Shown: positions 8,420-17,514, counted from the stretch's first letter. The stretch: 59,992 nucleotides of DNA from Acidobacteriota bacterium (GCA_016935015.1 JAFGRT010000158.1:1-59992), one strand, 5' to 3'. Made by a program: numbers and translations. The notes: generated by a model from the sequence alone, not told the origin.

Positions 8420-10471
8420 ATGAAATGCCCCCGCTGTCAAACGCCCCTGACCAGAGCCGTGGCGCGCTGCGGTCAGTGCGGCCTGGATTTTCCCGAACCG
8501 CTGCCACAGAAAATGGCCGTCTACCTCGACCTGAAAGCCCAGGTGGACTATCTGCAGACCCTCAGCCAGCATTACCAGAATTCCCTGCTGAAGGTTCAGC
8601 AACGCCTGACCCAGTGGCAGAACCTGCTGGCCGGTGACCTGCGCCGGACCCTGTTGGCCGCGGGACCGGCCACCGCTCCGGCGGAAGAACCCCGCCCGCC
8701 GGTCACGCCGTCCCCCGCCGGGGCGCCCCCCCGGCCGGCCGCGCCCGAAGAGCCGGTCGTCGCCCCATCCGGGCCGGCAGCGGCGCAGACCGTTTCCGCC
8801 GACATCTCCCGGGCGTCCACGGCCGCCGCCCCCTCCTTCACCGCCGCCCCTGCCCGACGGGATCATGCCGGCCTGGAAATCAAGCTGGGGCAGAAGGTCA
8901 TCCTCATCGTCGGGGTGGTCGTCATGGTGTTCGCCGTGGCCTATTTCCTGAAATACTCCTTCGACCAGGGCTGGGTGGGGCCGGCCGGCCGTGTGGCCGC
9001 CGTCTTCTTCTGGGGGGCCGTCCTGCTGGCCGCCGGCGAAGGCTTTCGGCGCAAGGCCTTCCCTGTCTTCGGATTATGTCTGGTCGGCGGCGGCATCGCC
9101 GTACTCTATTTCGCCTCCTTCGCCGGTTTCCAGATCTACGAACTGTTCGGCCAGGAGCCGGCCTTCGGGATCATGGTCCTCATCACCCTGCTGGCGGCGA
9201 GCCTGGCCGTCATCCACGACAATCTCTGGCTGGCGGTGCTGGGTCTCGTCGGCGGCTTCATGACGCCCATCCTGCTCAGCACCGGTACCGACAATTACAT
9301 GGTGCTGTTCAGTTACCTGACCCTGCTGAACCTGGCTCTGCTGGGGATCGCCTTCTGGCGCCGCTGGACCCTGCTCAACGTCCTCGGCTTCTTCTTCACC
9401 TATGTTCTGTATACGGCCTGGGTGTTCTCTCACTATACCAGCGTCAAGTTCTGGCCGGCCATCATCTTCCTGAACGTGTTCTACCTCATTTACACCCTGA
9501 TTCCCCTGGCCTACCATTGGTTCAGTCCCGGGCGCGCCAGCGCCGCCGGTTTCTGGATTACCATCCCCAACTCGTTCATCGCCTTCGGATTCAGCTACGC
9601 CATGGTGGCCGATCGCTTCGAACAGGACTGGGCCTGTCTCATCAGCCTGGCCTACGCCTTCATTTTTCTGCTGCTGGCCACTTTCCATTACCGGCGGGTC
9701 CAATCCGCCGACAACAGCTTCGTACTCCTGCTGTCCAAGGCCTCGCTCTTTCTCATCATCACCATCCCTATCCTCTTTTCGGAGCATTGGGTCACCATCT
9801 TCTGGCTGATCCAGGGGTTGATGCTGCTCTGGCTGGGAACCTATGTCCGCCGGCCGGCGCTGATGGTGGCCGCCGCCCTGCTGGTCCTCATTGGCGTGAC
9901 CAAGTTCGCCTTTTACGATTACACCTTTGTTTTCGATATAAACGTCTTCGAGATGATGTTCCGGAAGGGGTACACCCACCTCCTGGACTCCCGCCTCGTC
10001 ACCTCGGTCACGGTGCTGGCGGCCCTGTTCGGCTTCGCCGCGCTGGCCCGCCGGCACCGCGAATCGGCCACCGGCCTGCTGGAGGTCCTGCGAATCCTCG
10101 CGGTGATCGGGTTCGGAATGATGTTCTTCATTATCCTCAACATCGAAACCGTGGCCTTTTTTGAAGACTACCTCCCCCGGGCCAGCCTGGCTGCCCTCTC
10201 CGTGCTCTGGACCCTCTTCTCGGTGGGTCTCATAGTCAAGGGTTTTCTGGCCAACAACGTGGTCTACCGCATCCTGTCCATGGGCCTGTTCGTCGTCACC
10301 CTGTTCAAGGTATTTCTGCTGGACATGGCCGAAGTGAGCACTCCCTATCGCATCATTTCCTTTTTTGTCCTGGGCATCGTTCTGGTGGGCGTCTCGTATC
10401 TGTACCACCGCTACCGGGACAAAATCATCCGCAGCGTGGCCCAGCTGGGTCAGAAGGAGACGCCCGAATGA
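8420..10471 (+). CDS. DUF2339 polytopic membrane protein with N-terminal zinc ribbon
   Basis: The protein has 683 residues. The N-terminus is a small zinc ribbon (CPRC and CGQCG, residues 3-21), followed by a helical stretch and a Pro/Ala-rich linker to about residue 150. The remainder is a chain of roughly 16-18 hydrophobic helices, typical of DUF2339 proteins of unknown role. GGAGG lies just upstream of the ATG. The stop codon overlaps the start of the next gene (ATGA), and a DUF3999-like partner follows, a pairing I recall for this family. A role in the envelope, perhaps lipid or polysaccharide handling, is only a guess. Confidence 0.85.
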   Translation: MKCPRCQTPLTRAVARCGQCGLDFPEPLPQKMAVYLDLKAQVDYLQTLSQHYQNSLLKVQQRLTQWQNLLAGDLRRTLLAAGPATAPAEEPRPPVTPSPAGAPPRPAAPEEPVVAPSGPAAAQTVSADISRASTAAAPSFTAAPARRDHAGLEIKLGQKVILIVGVVVMVFAVAYFLKYSFDQGWVGPAGRVAAVFFWGAVLLAAGEGFRRKAFPVFGLCLVGGGIAVLYFASFAGFQIYELFGQEPAFGIMVLITLLAASLAVIHDNLWLAVLGLVGGFMTPILLSTGTDNYMVLFSYLTLLNLALLGIAFWRRWTLLNVLGFFFTYVLYTAWVFSHYTSVKFWPAIIFLNVFYLIYTLIPLAYHWFSPGRASAAGFWITIPNSFIAFGFSYAMVADRFEQDWACLISLAYAFIFLLLATFHYRRVQSADNSFVLLLSKASLFLIITIPILFSEHWVTIFWLIQGLMLLWLGTYVRRPALMVAAALLVLIGVTKFAFYDYTFVFDINVFEMMFRKGYTHLLDSRLVTSVTVLAALFGFAALARRHRESATGLLEVLRILAVIGFGMMFFIILNIETVAFFEDYLPRASLAALSVLWTLFSVGLIVKGFLANNVVYRILSMGLFVVTLFKVFLLDMAEVSTPYRIISFFVLGIVLVGVSYLYHRYRDKIIRSVAQLGQKETPE

Positions 10472-11844
10472 AACTGGCAACCCTGTTTTGCGGACTGTTG
10501 ATTCTGCCGCTGGTCACGGCGACACCCTTGCCCGCCACCACCGCCTCGCCCGATGATTTCCGCTATGCCGCCCCCCTGACGGGCGAGTTGACCCGCGACA
10601 CCCTGTACCGGGTCCGGCTCAACGCCGATCTGTTGGAAAAGTGCGGCCCACAACTGGGCGATATCCGTGTGTTCGACGGCCAGGGTCAAGAGATCCCCTA
10701 TACCATCCTGCCCGACATCACCCCCGCCCAGCCGGTGGCCACCTTCACGTTCCAGGTCATCGACTACGCCACGCGGGATGACGTGTCGCGGCTGATTCTC
10801 GAGGCTCCGGCCGACTTTCAGCCCATCCGCGAGATGGAGCTGGTCATTCCCCAAAAGGACTTCCACAAGGGGGTTGCCGTCTTCGGCAGCCACAACCGTC
10901 GGGACTGGAAGTTGCTGGCCGAAGACGCCGTTTTCGATTTCACCTCCCAGGTGGATCTGCGCCGCACCACCATCATGTTCGACACACCGGCCGATTACCG
11001 GTTCTTTCGGATGGATATCCGCCAGGACGCACCCGCGGAGAGCGCCGGGCAGCTCACCTTCCGCTACGGCGACCTCTATTTCAACTCGGGCAACATCCGG
11101 CACGGCCTCCTCAAGATCAATGAGGTGGTGGGCCGAACCGGCAAGATGCGTCGGCAAACGGTGAATTACGACGAGCAGACGTTCACCAGCTTCATCCTCA
11201 AGACCGACCGCTTCCGCAACACCATCGTGGAAATCGACGCCGCCCTGCCGCTGGACCGGGTGGAGCTGGACGTGGGCAACACCATCTATTATCGGACCGT
11301 CCAGGTCCTGGGCACCAACTCCGACAAGGAGGACCGTTTCCTGCGTCTCGCCACCGGGGTCGTCCACTCCATTCCCCTCGGTACTATCAAGCAGGTCCGG
11401 CAGGAGATCGACTGCCCCGGCCTCAGCTACCGGCGCTACCGGCTGGTCGTCGAAAACGGCGATAACCCGCCGCTGGACATTCGCCGTGTCACCTTCTACT
11501 GGATCCGCCGCAACCTGTTTCTGGCCGCACGGGACACGGGCGGCACCTATACCATCCACGTGGGGAATCCGCAGGTGGCGCCGCCCAACTACGATCTGCG
11601 CAATTTCATCCGCGCCGATAACTGGTTTCTGCAGTCCTACCAGCCGCTGCCCGTGGGGGAGCTGCGCCCCAATCCGGACTACGTCGCCCCCGTCCTTACC
11701 GACGGGAAAAACCGGCTGGAACAAATCATCCTGACGGCGGCCGTCATCCTGGTCGTCGTCTTGCTGGCCGCCTGGCTGGTCACCCTGCTGCGGCGCGGCA
11801 CCGAAACCAAGCCGCCGCCCGGTCCCGGCGGCATCCAACCGTGA
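10468..11844 (+). CDS. DUF3999-like secreted, membrane-anchored protein
   Basis: The protein has 458 residues: an N-terminal signal peptide (residues 1-20), a beta-rich ectodomain with paired LQSYQP and DIRVFDGQGQEIPY type segments, and one C-terminal membrane helix (about residues 420-442) with a short basic tail. The layout and the partner gene fit DUF3999. The ectodomain includes a galactose-binding-like strand pattern (FHKGVAVFGSHNRRDWKLL). It is translationally coupled to the DUF2339 gene by an ATGA overlap, so the two proteins probably form one envelope complex. Function is unknown. Confidence 0.75.
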   Translation: MKLATLFCGLLILPLVTATPLPATTASPDDFRYAAPLTGELTRDTLYRVRLNADLLEKCGPQLGDIRVFDGQGQEIPYTILPDITPAQPVATFTFQVIDYATRDDVSRLILEAPADFQPIREMELVIPQKDFHKGVAVFGSHNRRDWKLLAEDAVFDFTSQVDLRRTTIMFDTPADYRFFRMDIRQDAPAESAGQLTFRYGDLYFNSGNIRHGLLKINEVVGRTGKMRRQTVNYDEQTFTSFILKTDRFRNTIVEIDAALPLDRVELDVGNTIYYRTVQVLGTNSDKEDRFLRLATGVVHSIPLGTIKQVRQEIDCPGLSYRRYRLVVENGDNPPLDIRRVTFYWIRRNLFLAARDTGGTYTIHVGNPQVAPPNYDLRNFIRADNWFLQSYQPLPVGELRPNPDYVAPVLTDGKNRLEQIILTAAVILVVVLLAAWLVTLLRRGTETKPPPGPGGIQP

Positions 11845-11922
11845 CCGGTAATTCAGCCTCCGGACGTATCAACCTCCGGTAAGGAGGACACGATCCATCC
11901 CAGCACCGGCGAGTGGTTGCCT

Positions 11923-13476
11923 ATGCCCCGACTGCGCCTGCACAGCGAATCCGTTGCCCTCTCCGGATCCGAACTGGAACTGGAGTTCGGCGAATTGTTG
12001 CTGGGCCGCTCGCTGGAGTGCAATGTCCGTTTCGACGCCGAGAGCAAGACCGACGTCTCCCGCCGTCACGCCGTCATCAGCCGGCGCAGCGACGCCTTTT
12101 TCGTGCACGACCAGAACAGCACTTACGGCACGTTCGTCAACGGCCGGCGCGTCACCGCCACCCGGCTGGTGGACAGCGACGTCATCCGGCTGGGCCGCCA
12201 TGGACCGGAGCTCCGGGTCCGCATCACCGATGACGGAGGGGCGCCCCGCCGGCCCGCCGGTGAATCCCCCTCCTGGGCCGCCACGACATCCCAACGCCTG
12301 CTGCTGGCGGATCTGGCCAGCTACGATCCGCTGAAACAGGAGTACCGCCGCTATCGCTATGTCAAGCTGGCTTTCACCCTGAGCATCCTCGTGGTGGGCG
12401 TGTTTTCGGCCCTGTTCATGCTACTGCTGACCTTTTTCGGCTTGGGCTTCAGCGGTGCGCTGGTGGGAGTGCTGGTGGCTTTCGTGCCGGCGCCCTTTTA
12501 TCTGCTGGTCTGGCTGTGGCTTGACCGCTACGATCCCGAGCCCGCCTGGGCGCTGGCCAGCGCGTTCGTCTGGGGGGCGGGCGTTGCCACTCTCATTTCC
12601 TTCGTGCTGGGCAGTGCCTTCGGCCGGATGGTGGGCACCTTCACCAGCGATGCCGCCGTCATCCGTTTCATGTCGGCCAGCATCAGCGCGCCGGTGGTGG
12701 AGGAAGCGTGCAAGGGGGTGGCGGTGGTGTTGTTTTTGTTGCTCCTGCGACGTGAATTCGACGGCATCCTGGACGGCATCGTCTATGCCGGCGTCGTCGC
12801 CCTCGGCTTCGCCACCGTGGAGAACGTCATTTATTACGGCGGCAGTTTCACCGAACAGGGTGGCACCGGCCTGTTCGTCACCTTCTTTTTCCGCGGCGTG
12901 CTGGGACCGTTCAGCCACGCCGTGTTCACATCCATGGTGGGCATCGGCTGCGGTATCGCCCGGGAGACCCACCGCGCCGCGCTGCGCATCATGGCTCCGC
13001 TGGGCGGCTACATCGCGGCGGTGCTTCTCCATTTTCTGTGGAATACCCTGGCCGGGCTGCTCAGTATCGGCGGGCTGGTGCTGTCGTATCTGTTCATCTG
13101 GGCCCCCCTGTTCCTGGCGTTTCTGGGTTTCGTCCTCTACACCGGGCTGCGGGAAGCCCGTCTTATCCGCCGTATGCTGGAGCTGGAAGTCGCCCGGGGT
13201 CTCCTCACCCCCGAGGAGCTGGACATCGTCTGTTCCTGGCCGCGCCGCCTGAAATGGGTGCTGGGCGCCGTCGGCCACGGCGGTCTGTTTTCGGCCCGCC
13301 GCCGCTTTCTGTCCACCGCCACCCGGCTGGCCCTCAGCTACTGGCACCTGGAGCGGGCGGTGAGCGCCGGGCAGGAGACCGTCAGCGGGTCGCTCATCCC
13401 CGCCTTTCGCAAGGAATTGGCAACCATCCGCAACGAACTGGCCATGGCGGGCCGCCCGGCCGGCCAGGGCCGGTGA
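11923..13476 (+). CDS. prsW: FHA domain fused to PrsW-type intramembrane protease
   Basis: The product is 517 residues from the ATG. Residues 1-105 form a forkhead-associated domain (LLGRS, SRRHAVI, NSTYGTFVNG), which binds phosphothreonine. After a short linker come about eight membrane helices with PrsW (M82) motifs: E260-E261 in VVEEACKG, ATVENVIYY, GPFSHAVFTS and HFLWNT. PrsW cuts membrane anti-sigma factors in Bacillus. A C-terminal cytoplasmic tail of about 100 residues follows. A fusion would let Ser/Thr phosphorylation steer regulated proteolysis. The start is uncertain: a TTG lies at 11917, and the only strong Shine-Dalgarno (TAAGGAGG, 11880-11887) sits 5 bases before an in-frame ATC at 11893. 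Confidence 0.88.
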   Translation: MPRLRLHSESVALSGSELELEFGELLLGRSLECNVRFDAESKTDVSRRHAVISRRSDAFFVHDQNSTYGTFVNGRRVTATRLVDSDVIRLGRHGPELRVRITDDGGAPRRPAGESPSWAATTSQRLLLADLASYDPLKQEYRRYRYVKLAFTLSILVVGVFSALFMLLLTFFGLGFSGALVGVLVAFVPAPFYLLVWLWLDRYDPEPAWALASAFVWGAGVATLISFVLGSAFGRMVGTFTSDAAVIRFMSASISAPVVEEACKGVAVVLFLLLLRREFDGILDGIVYAGVVALGFATVENVIYYGGSFTEQGGTGLFVTFFFRGVLGPFSHAVFTSMVGIGCGIARETHRAALRIMAPLGGYIAAVLLHFLWNTLAGLLSIGGLVLSYLFIWAPLFLAFLGFVLYTGLREARLIRRMLELEVARGLLTPEELDIVCSWPRRLKWVLGAVGHGGLFSARRRFLSTATRLALSYWHLERAVSAGQETVSGSLIPAFRKELATIRNELAMAGRPAGQGR

Positions 13477-13533
13477 TGGACGCCGAAAACAGGCCAGCGG
13501 GGCCGCAAATATCTTTCCCGCAGGAGGAAAACC

Positions 13534-14010
13534 ATGATTCGTGAAGGGCTCATCGCCCAAGTGGAGACCATGCACCGGTTTTTCCGCAACAGCATCCGCC
13601 GCCTGGAGGAACGGGACTCGGCCTACGCCCCCTTCAAGGAGATGTACAGCGTGGCCGAACAGGTGGCCCACACCGCCATGACCGTGCAGTGGTTCATGGA
13701 CGGCGCTTTCGGTCCGTCCGGATTCGACATGAACTTCGAGGAACACGCTGAGGCGATACGCCGGTATGTGTCCCTGGAACAGGCCGTGGAATTCCTGGAC
13801 CGGGCGGTAGTTGAAGCGGTAGAGATCCTCTCGACCAGGACCGATGAGGAACTGCTGGCGCCACTGCCCGAAGGCCCGGTTCTGGGTGGTATGCCCCGGA
13901 TGGCCGTCATCAGCGCCATGGTGGACCACACGGCCCACCACCGCGGTGCCCTGACCGTCTACGCCCGCCTGCTGGGCAAGGTGCCGCCCATGCCCTATGG
14001 CCAGGACTGA
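13534..14010 (+). CDS. DinB-like four-helix protein
   Basis: The protein has 158 residues and is all-helical, with the DinB-superfamily histidine pattern: a His in the first helix region (EQVAHTAMTVQWF) and HTAHHRG near the C-terminus (VDHTAHHRGALTVYARLLG), which together form a metal site. Members include thiol transferases and many proteins of unknown function; the sequence does not say which this is. A strong GCAGGAGG precedes the ATG, 57 bases after the FHA-PrsW gene. Confidence 0.85.
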   Translation: MIREGLIAQVETMHRFFRNSIRRLEERDSAYAPFKEMYSVAEQVAHTAMTVQWFMDGAFGPSGFDMNFEEHAEAIRRYVSLEQAVEFLDRAVVEAVEILSTRTDEELLAPLPEGPVLGGMPRMAVISAMVDHTAHHRGALTVYARLLGKVPPMPYGQD

Positions 14011-14047
14011 GGGGAACCCTGCCACACCCCGCCGCGAAGGAGGAGCC

Positions 14048-14848
14048 ATGCCCCTGACCTATGCGTCCTATCTCAAGGTGGAGGAACTGCTGGCCCTGCA
14101 GCAGCCCCTCTCTGACGGTCCCGAGCACGACGAGATGCTGTTCATTGTCATTCACCAGGTGTACGAGCTCTGGTTCAAGGAGATGCTGCATGAGTTGGAT
14201 CAGCTGGTCCGGTGGCTGGAGGCCGACCAGCTGACCCCGGCCCTGCACACGCTGAAACGCTGCCTGTCCGTCATGAAGATCCTGGTGGCCCAGATCGATA
14301 TTCTCGAAACCATGACACCGCTGGAGTTCCTCTCCTTCCGGGACCGGCTGGAGACGGCTAGCGGTTTCCAGTCGTACCAGTTCCGTGAGCTGGAATTTCT
14401 GCTGGGACACAAGCGGCCGGGCGTGCGCCAGCTGTTCCCGGAATCCTCGACGGCCCACCGGCGGTTGTCGGCTCGTCTGGAGGAGCCCACCATTTGGGAC
14501 ATCTTCCTCCGCTATCTGGAGCGCCATGGCTATGCCGTGCCGGCAGACTTGCTGGCGCGGGACGTGACCCAACCCGTACCGCTGTCGCCAAAATTGCAAT
14601 CTACCCTGGTGGACATCTACCGTCGCCATCCCCCCGTCGCCCAGCTGTGCGAGCGCCTGCTGGACCTGGACGAGGGGTTCCAGGAGTGGCGCTATCGACA
14701 CGTGAAGATGGTCGAGCGGACCATCGGCGCCAAGCCGGGCACCGGCGGTTCAGCGGGGGTGGAATACCTGAAGGACACGCTGTTCCAGCCGTTCTTCCCC
14801 GATCTGTGGGCTATCCGGGCGGAATTCAACACCGGGCCGGACGCCTGA
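14048..14848 (+). CDS. kynA: Tryptophan 2,3-dioxygenase
   Basis: The protein has 266 residues. It opens the indole ring of tryptophan with heme and O2 to give N-formylkynurenine. Family signatures are present: the start TYASYLKVEELL, HDEMLFIVIHQVYELWFKE, SGFQSYQFRELE, and the C-terminal RHVKMVERTIGAKPGTGGSAG. AAGGAGGAG precedes the ATG, 37 bases after the DinB-like gene, so the two are probably cotranscribed. No other kynurenine-pathway genes lie in the window. An O2-using enzyme tempers any claim that the organism is strictly anaerobic. Confidence 0.95.
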   Translation: MPLTYASYLKVEELLALQQPLSDGPEHDEMLFIVIHQVYELWFKEMLHELDQLVRWLEADQLTPALHTLKRCLSVMKILVAQIDILETMTPLEFLSFRDRLETASGFQSYQFRELEFLLGHKRPGVRQLFPESSTAHRRLSARLEEPTIWDIFLRYLERHGYAVPADLLARDVTQPVPLSPKLQSTLVDIYRRHPPVAQLCERLLDLDEGFQEWRYRHVKMVERTIGAKPGTGGSAGVEYLKDTLFQPFFPDLWAIRAEFNTGPDA

Positions 14849-15008
14849 GACCGGCGGGCGGCCGGGGCCGCCTTCAGTCGCAAATAAAAGCGCACTCCCG
14901 ACTTCGTCCCGCCGGGCAAGACTACGCCGGGGCAAGCCAGCGAGCACACTCAACAAACAATTTACTTTCTGCGATTTACATCAGGCAACAGTCGATTCCC
15001 CCTCTTTC

Positions 15009-15171
15009 TTCATCCTTCTCCCTTCTTCCATCATCCTTCAAAGATCCGCGTTTATCCGTGGTCAAAAAAAGCGCAGCTGGCGCTGCGTCCTCCAAAAACG
15101 CCTTCCCTTTATCCTTTATCCTTCAGCCGTTATCCTTCAGCCTTGACACCTGAGACCTGAAACCTGACACC
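15009..15171. repeat. Two degenerate heptamer arrays around a hairpin
   Basis: This lies in the 330-base gene-free stretch 14849-15178. Array 1 (15009-15043) is five 7-base units such as TTCATCC, TTCTCCC, TTCTTCC and ATCATCC. Array 2 (15108-15171) is about nine units: TTTATCC twice, TTCAGCC, GTTATCC, TTCAGCC, one 8-base unit, then TGAGACC, TGAAACC, TGACACC. Between them are an AT-rich GATCCGCGTTTATCCGTGG element and a perfect 6-bp hairpin (15072-15077 with 15082-15087). No gene is seen. The rest of the stretch (14849-15008) shows nothing I recognise. Confidence 0.75.
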
Positions 15172-15178
15172 TTCTTCT

Positions 15179-16105
15179 TTAGCCGTTCTCCTGCAGGATT
15201 CGGAGGATTTCCGCGTCAACCCGCGGCCAGTCCGCCACGGGGACCTGGCACGTGCCCACCTGGGGCCGGCCGCCGCCCCCGTAGCGGAGCATCAGGGAAC
15301 CCACATCGGTCCGGCAGGATCGATTGACCACGCTGTGACCCACCGAAAACACCACATTGCGACGCCGCCGGCCCCACATGATCCGCATGGAGACGTTCTG
15401 CTCGGGAAAGAGGACATATTCCTTGAACCGATTCCCCGTCAGCAACCGGGTGGTCTCCAGGAGATGGATGCGGATGACATTGCCGGCGGTGGTGGCGTGC
15501 CGGCGTAGCATGTTCTCATAGCCCCACTCCTGTTTGGAATAACGGCGTACCCGCTCCTGCACGTCGGGCAGGTCCAGCACTTCATGGACGGGCAGGGACC
15601 GGCAGTGTTCTATAAGCTGCAACATGAACTGGTAGTTGGAGATCCGGTAATCCTTGTAACGGCCCAGGCCGGTGCGGGGATCCATCAGGAAGGAGAGCAG
15701 GATCCAGCCGGTGGGACGCAGGATTTCCTCGAAGGTCAGCCTACCGCTGTCGCAGCGGTCCACCGCCGCCAGCATGCCGTCCCGTTCGAAGCGGCTGAAT
15801 TTCTCGGCCCCGCCGAAATAGTCGAAGATGACCCGGGCGCAACTGGGCGCCGATTCGCTGCGGCCCTGGTAGGTGAAACCGTCATCAAGGCGTAGGCGTT
15901 CGTGTTCGCTGGTGTGGTGGTCGAACCACATGCCACAGTCGGCGTGAAAGGGAAGATTGGCCAGGACATCCTCGCCGGTGATCGCCACCTGGCCGTCCTG
16001 GACGTCCTTGGGATGGGCGAACAGAACGTCATCGATCAGCCCCGCCTCCCTGAGCAAGACGGCGCAGGCCAGACCGTCGAAGTCCGATCGGGTCACCAGA
16101 CGCAT
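15179..16105 (-). CDS. DHH-family phosphoesterase
   Basis: The protein has 308 residues. Metal-binding motifs of the DHH superfamily are clear: SDFDG (D8, D10) and FDHHTSEHE (D62-H63-H64), with a further Asp in VDRCDSG. The C-terminal domain ends in a glycine-rich RYGGGGRPQVGTCQVP, a variant of the DHHA1 GGGH motif in which the His is replaced by Arg. Relatives include exopolyphosphatase-like proteins, oligoribonucleases and cyclic di-nucleotide phosphodiesterases; the substrate cannot be read from the sequence. GGAGG lies upstream of the ATG. Transcription runs into the heptamer-repeat region. Confidence 0.8.
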   Translation of the reverse strand: MRLVTRSDFDGLACAVLLREAGLIDDVLFAHPKDVQDGQVAITGEDVLANLPFHADCGMWFDHHTSEHERLRLDDGFTYQGRSESAPSCARVIFDYFGGAEKFSRFERDGMLAAVDRCDSGRLTFEEILRPTGWILLSFLMDPRTGLGRYKDYRISNYQFMLQLIEHCRSLPVHEVLDLPDVQERVRRYSKQEWGYENMLRRHATTAGNVIRIHLLETTRLLTGNRFKEYVLFPEQNVSMRIMWGRRRRNVVFSVGHSVVNRSCRTDVGSLMLRYGGGGRPQVGTCQVPVADWPRVDAEILRILQENG

Positions 16106-16201
16106 GCGTGGACCTCCGTGGAGTTTTCCCGGCGGTGCACCGAATCACGGAAGTCCCGGATTCAACGGGCCGCCGCCGGGGGTTCGCCGGCCATGATGGG
16201 C

Positions 16202-17302
16202 TCAGTAACTGATATTGGCCATCACCGTGTCGCGATCGATTTCCAGCACCTTCCGGCCGTTTTCCTCGCGCAGCAGATCGGAACTGAAGGGATCGAATTC
16301 AAAGCGGGCCACGATGCGCGTGAACACCTCCCGCAACGCCCGGGCGCCGATGCGGGAATTGTCGGCGGCGTAGGTGGCGATCTTGTCGAGAGCTTCGCCG
16401 GTTAAGCGCAGCTCGATATCGAAAGACTCGAAAAACCGGCGTGAATGCAGCAGCGGAGAATCGGCCGCCGTCAGCATGATTTCGCGCAGCACGTCCCGGG
16501 ACAAATCGTCGAGGATGCCGATGGCGCTGAAGCGGGAGATAAACTGCGGCACCATGCCGTACGTGAACATGTCGCTGAGCTTCAGATAGTTCTTGAGCTT
16601 GAAATCAATAATCTTGCGCATCCGGCCGGCCTCGTCGTCCCAGAGATTGGACTGTTTCAGCCGCCGTTCGTCCTTCTGCTCCTCGACCAGGGTGTACACC
16701 TGGTCATACAGTTCCTCAAAGGCGCCGCCGCAGACGAAAAGGAATTTGGACGTGTCGAGCGGGAATTTTACCCGGCGCGACGTCTCCCCTTCGTAAATCA
16801 CCGTCTCGTACTGGACCGTCTCCCCTTCCAGGATTGTGAGCAGCGCCTGTTGGATCAGGATACCGGTGACGTTCACTTTGCCCGAGATGCGGGACGACAC
16901 CTTGTCCACCTCGTCGAAACAGACGGTGGCATGCTCCATGTAGCGCCGCAAGGTGTCGGCGTTCAGTTCGGGACCCAGAAGGTTGTGGACATCGGCTTCC
17001 AGGTTTTTGAAAATGCGGTTGGTATTGACCTCACCCTCTTCGTCCACCAGGGTGTTGGCGTTCATCACCACCATGGAGCGATAGCGGTCCAGGTGGGCAT
17101 GGTCGTGATAGAACTGGCGGATGGATTTCATGATGGTCGTCTTGCCCGTGCCGCTGTTGCCGATCAGGAGGATGTTTCCGCCGCTGATGCCGTTGATGTG
17201 CTTGTACACCGCCACGGAGATCGGCCGCAGGACATCGTCCTGGCCCAGCACTTTTTGTGACAGATAAGCATATATGTCCGTGGGTTTGAAATTCTCTGCC
17301 AT
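16202..17302 (-). CDS. ClpX-like AAA+ ATPase lacking the zinc-binding domain
   Basis: From MAENF the product is 366 residues. Walker A is GNSGTGKTT (48-56) and Walker B is CFDEVDK (128-134); sensor and C-terminal D2 features (DNSRIGARALREVF) match ClpX/HslU unfoldases. The C4 zinc-binding domain that recruits ClpX substrates is absent, and I do not see the IGF loop that docks ClpX on ClpP. It may therefore act without ClpP or with different adaptors. GGGAGTGG precedes the chosen ATG; a longer in-frame form from 17347 is possible but has a poor N-terminus. Neighbours give no functional hint. Confidence 0.8.
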   Translation of the reverse strand: MAENFKPTDIYAYLSQKVLGQDDVLRPISVAVYKHINGISGGNILLIGNSGTGKTTIMKSIRQFYHDHAHLDRYRSMVVMNANTLVDEEGEVNTNRIFKNLEADVHNLLGPELNADTLRRYMEHATVCFDEVDKVSSRISGKVNVTGILIQQALLTILEGETVQYETVIYEGETSRRVKFPLDTSKFLFVCGGAFEELYDQVYTLVEEQKDERRLKQSNLWDDEAGRMRKIIDFKLKNYLKLSDMFTYGMVPQFISRFSAIGILDDLSRDVLREIMLTAADSPLLHSRRFFESFDIELRLTGEALDKIATYAADNSRIGARALREVFTRIVARFEFDPFSSDLLREENGRKVLEIDRDTVMANISY

Positions 17303-17479
17303 AATGACGCGCCACTCCCGTCTGTTTTGGGCCACCCGCCTCGGCAACCGGCCGGCGACGGATTCATAGTATCACACTCCCGCGCGGGCTGGAAACGGCT
17401 TTGTCGACGTTGGATCACGACATGGGGTCGACGGACCGGTCGTCTCCGGCGACGGACCGTGCTCCGGCCAACATCGGCC

Positions 17480-17508
17480 TTGCGGCCGACGACGACCTGG
17501 GCTATAAC
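17480..17508 (+). promoter_or_regulatory. Sigma-70-type promoter placing the start site at the rlmI ATG
   Basis: TTGCGG (17480-17485), 17-base spacer, TATAAC (17503-17508). Transcription would begin 6-7 bases later, at or next to the ATG at 17515, giving a leaderless mRNA. No clear Shine-Dalgarno is present. Confidence 0.45.
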
Positions 17509-17514
17509 AGGGCC

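Noticed and set aside
9074-10480. Long antisense open frame (468 codons) opposite the DUF2339 gene
   Set aside because: Low-complexity Gln/Glu/Asp/Gly/His composition without motifs; it is a GC-rich shadow. The same applies to 10450-11838, 12421-14049, 30377-32011, 38251-39450, 42697-44265 and 51132-52892 on the minus strand.
14849-15008. tRNA or small RNA gene after kynA
   Set aside because: No cloverleaf, promoter or terminator could be drawn.
17401-17514. N-terminal extension of rlmI
   Set aside because: The 38 extra residues are Ser/Ala/Asp filler, and a promoter lies within them.
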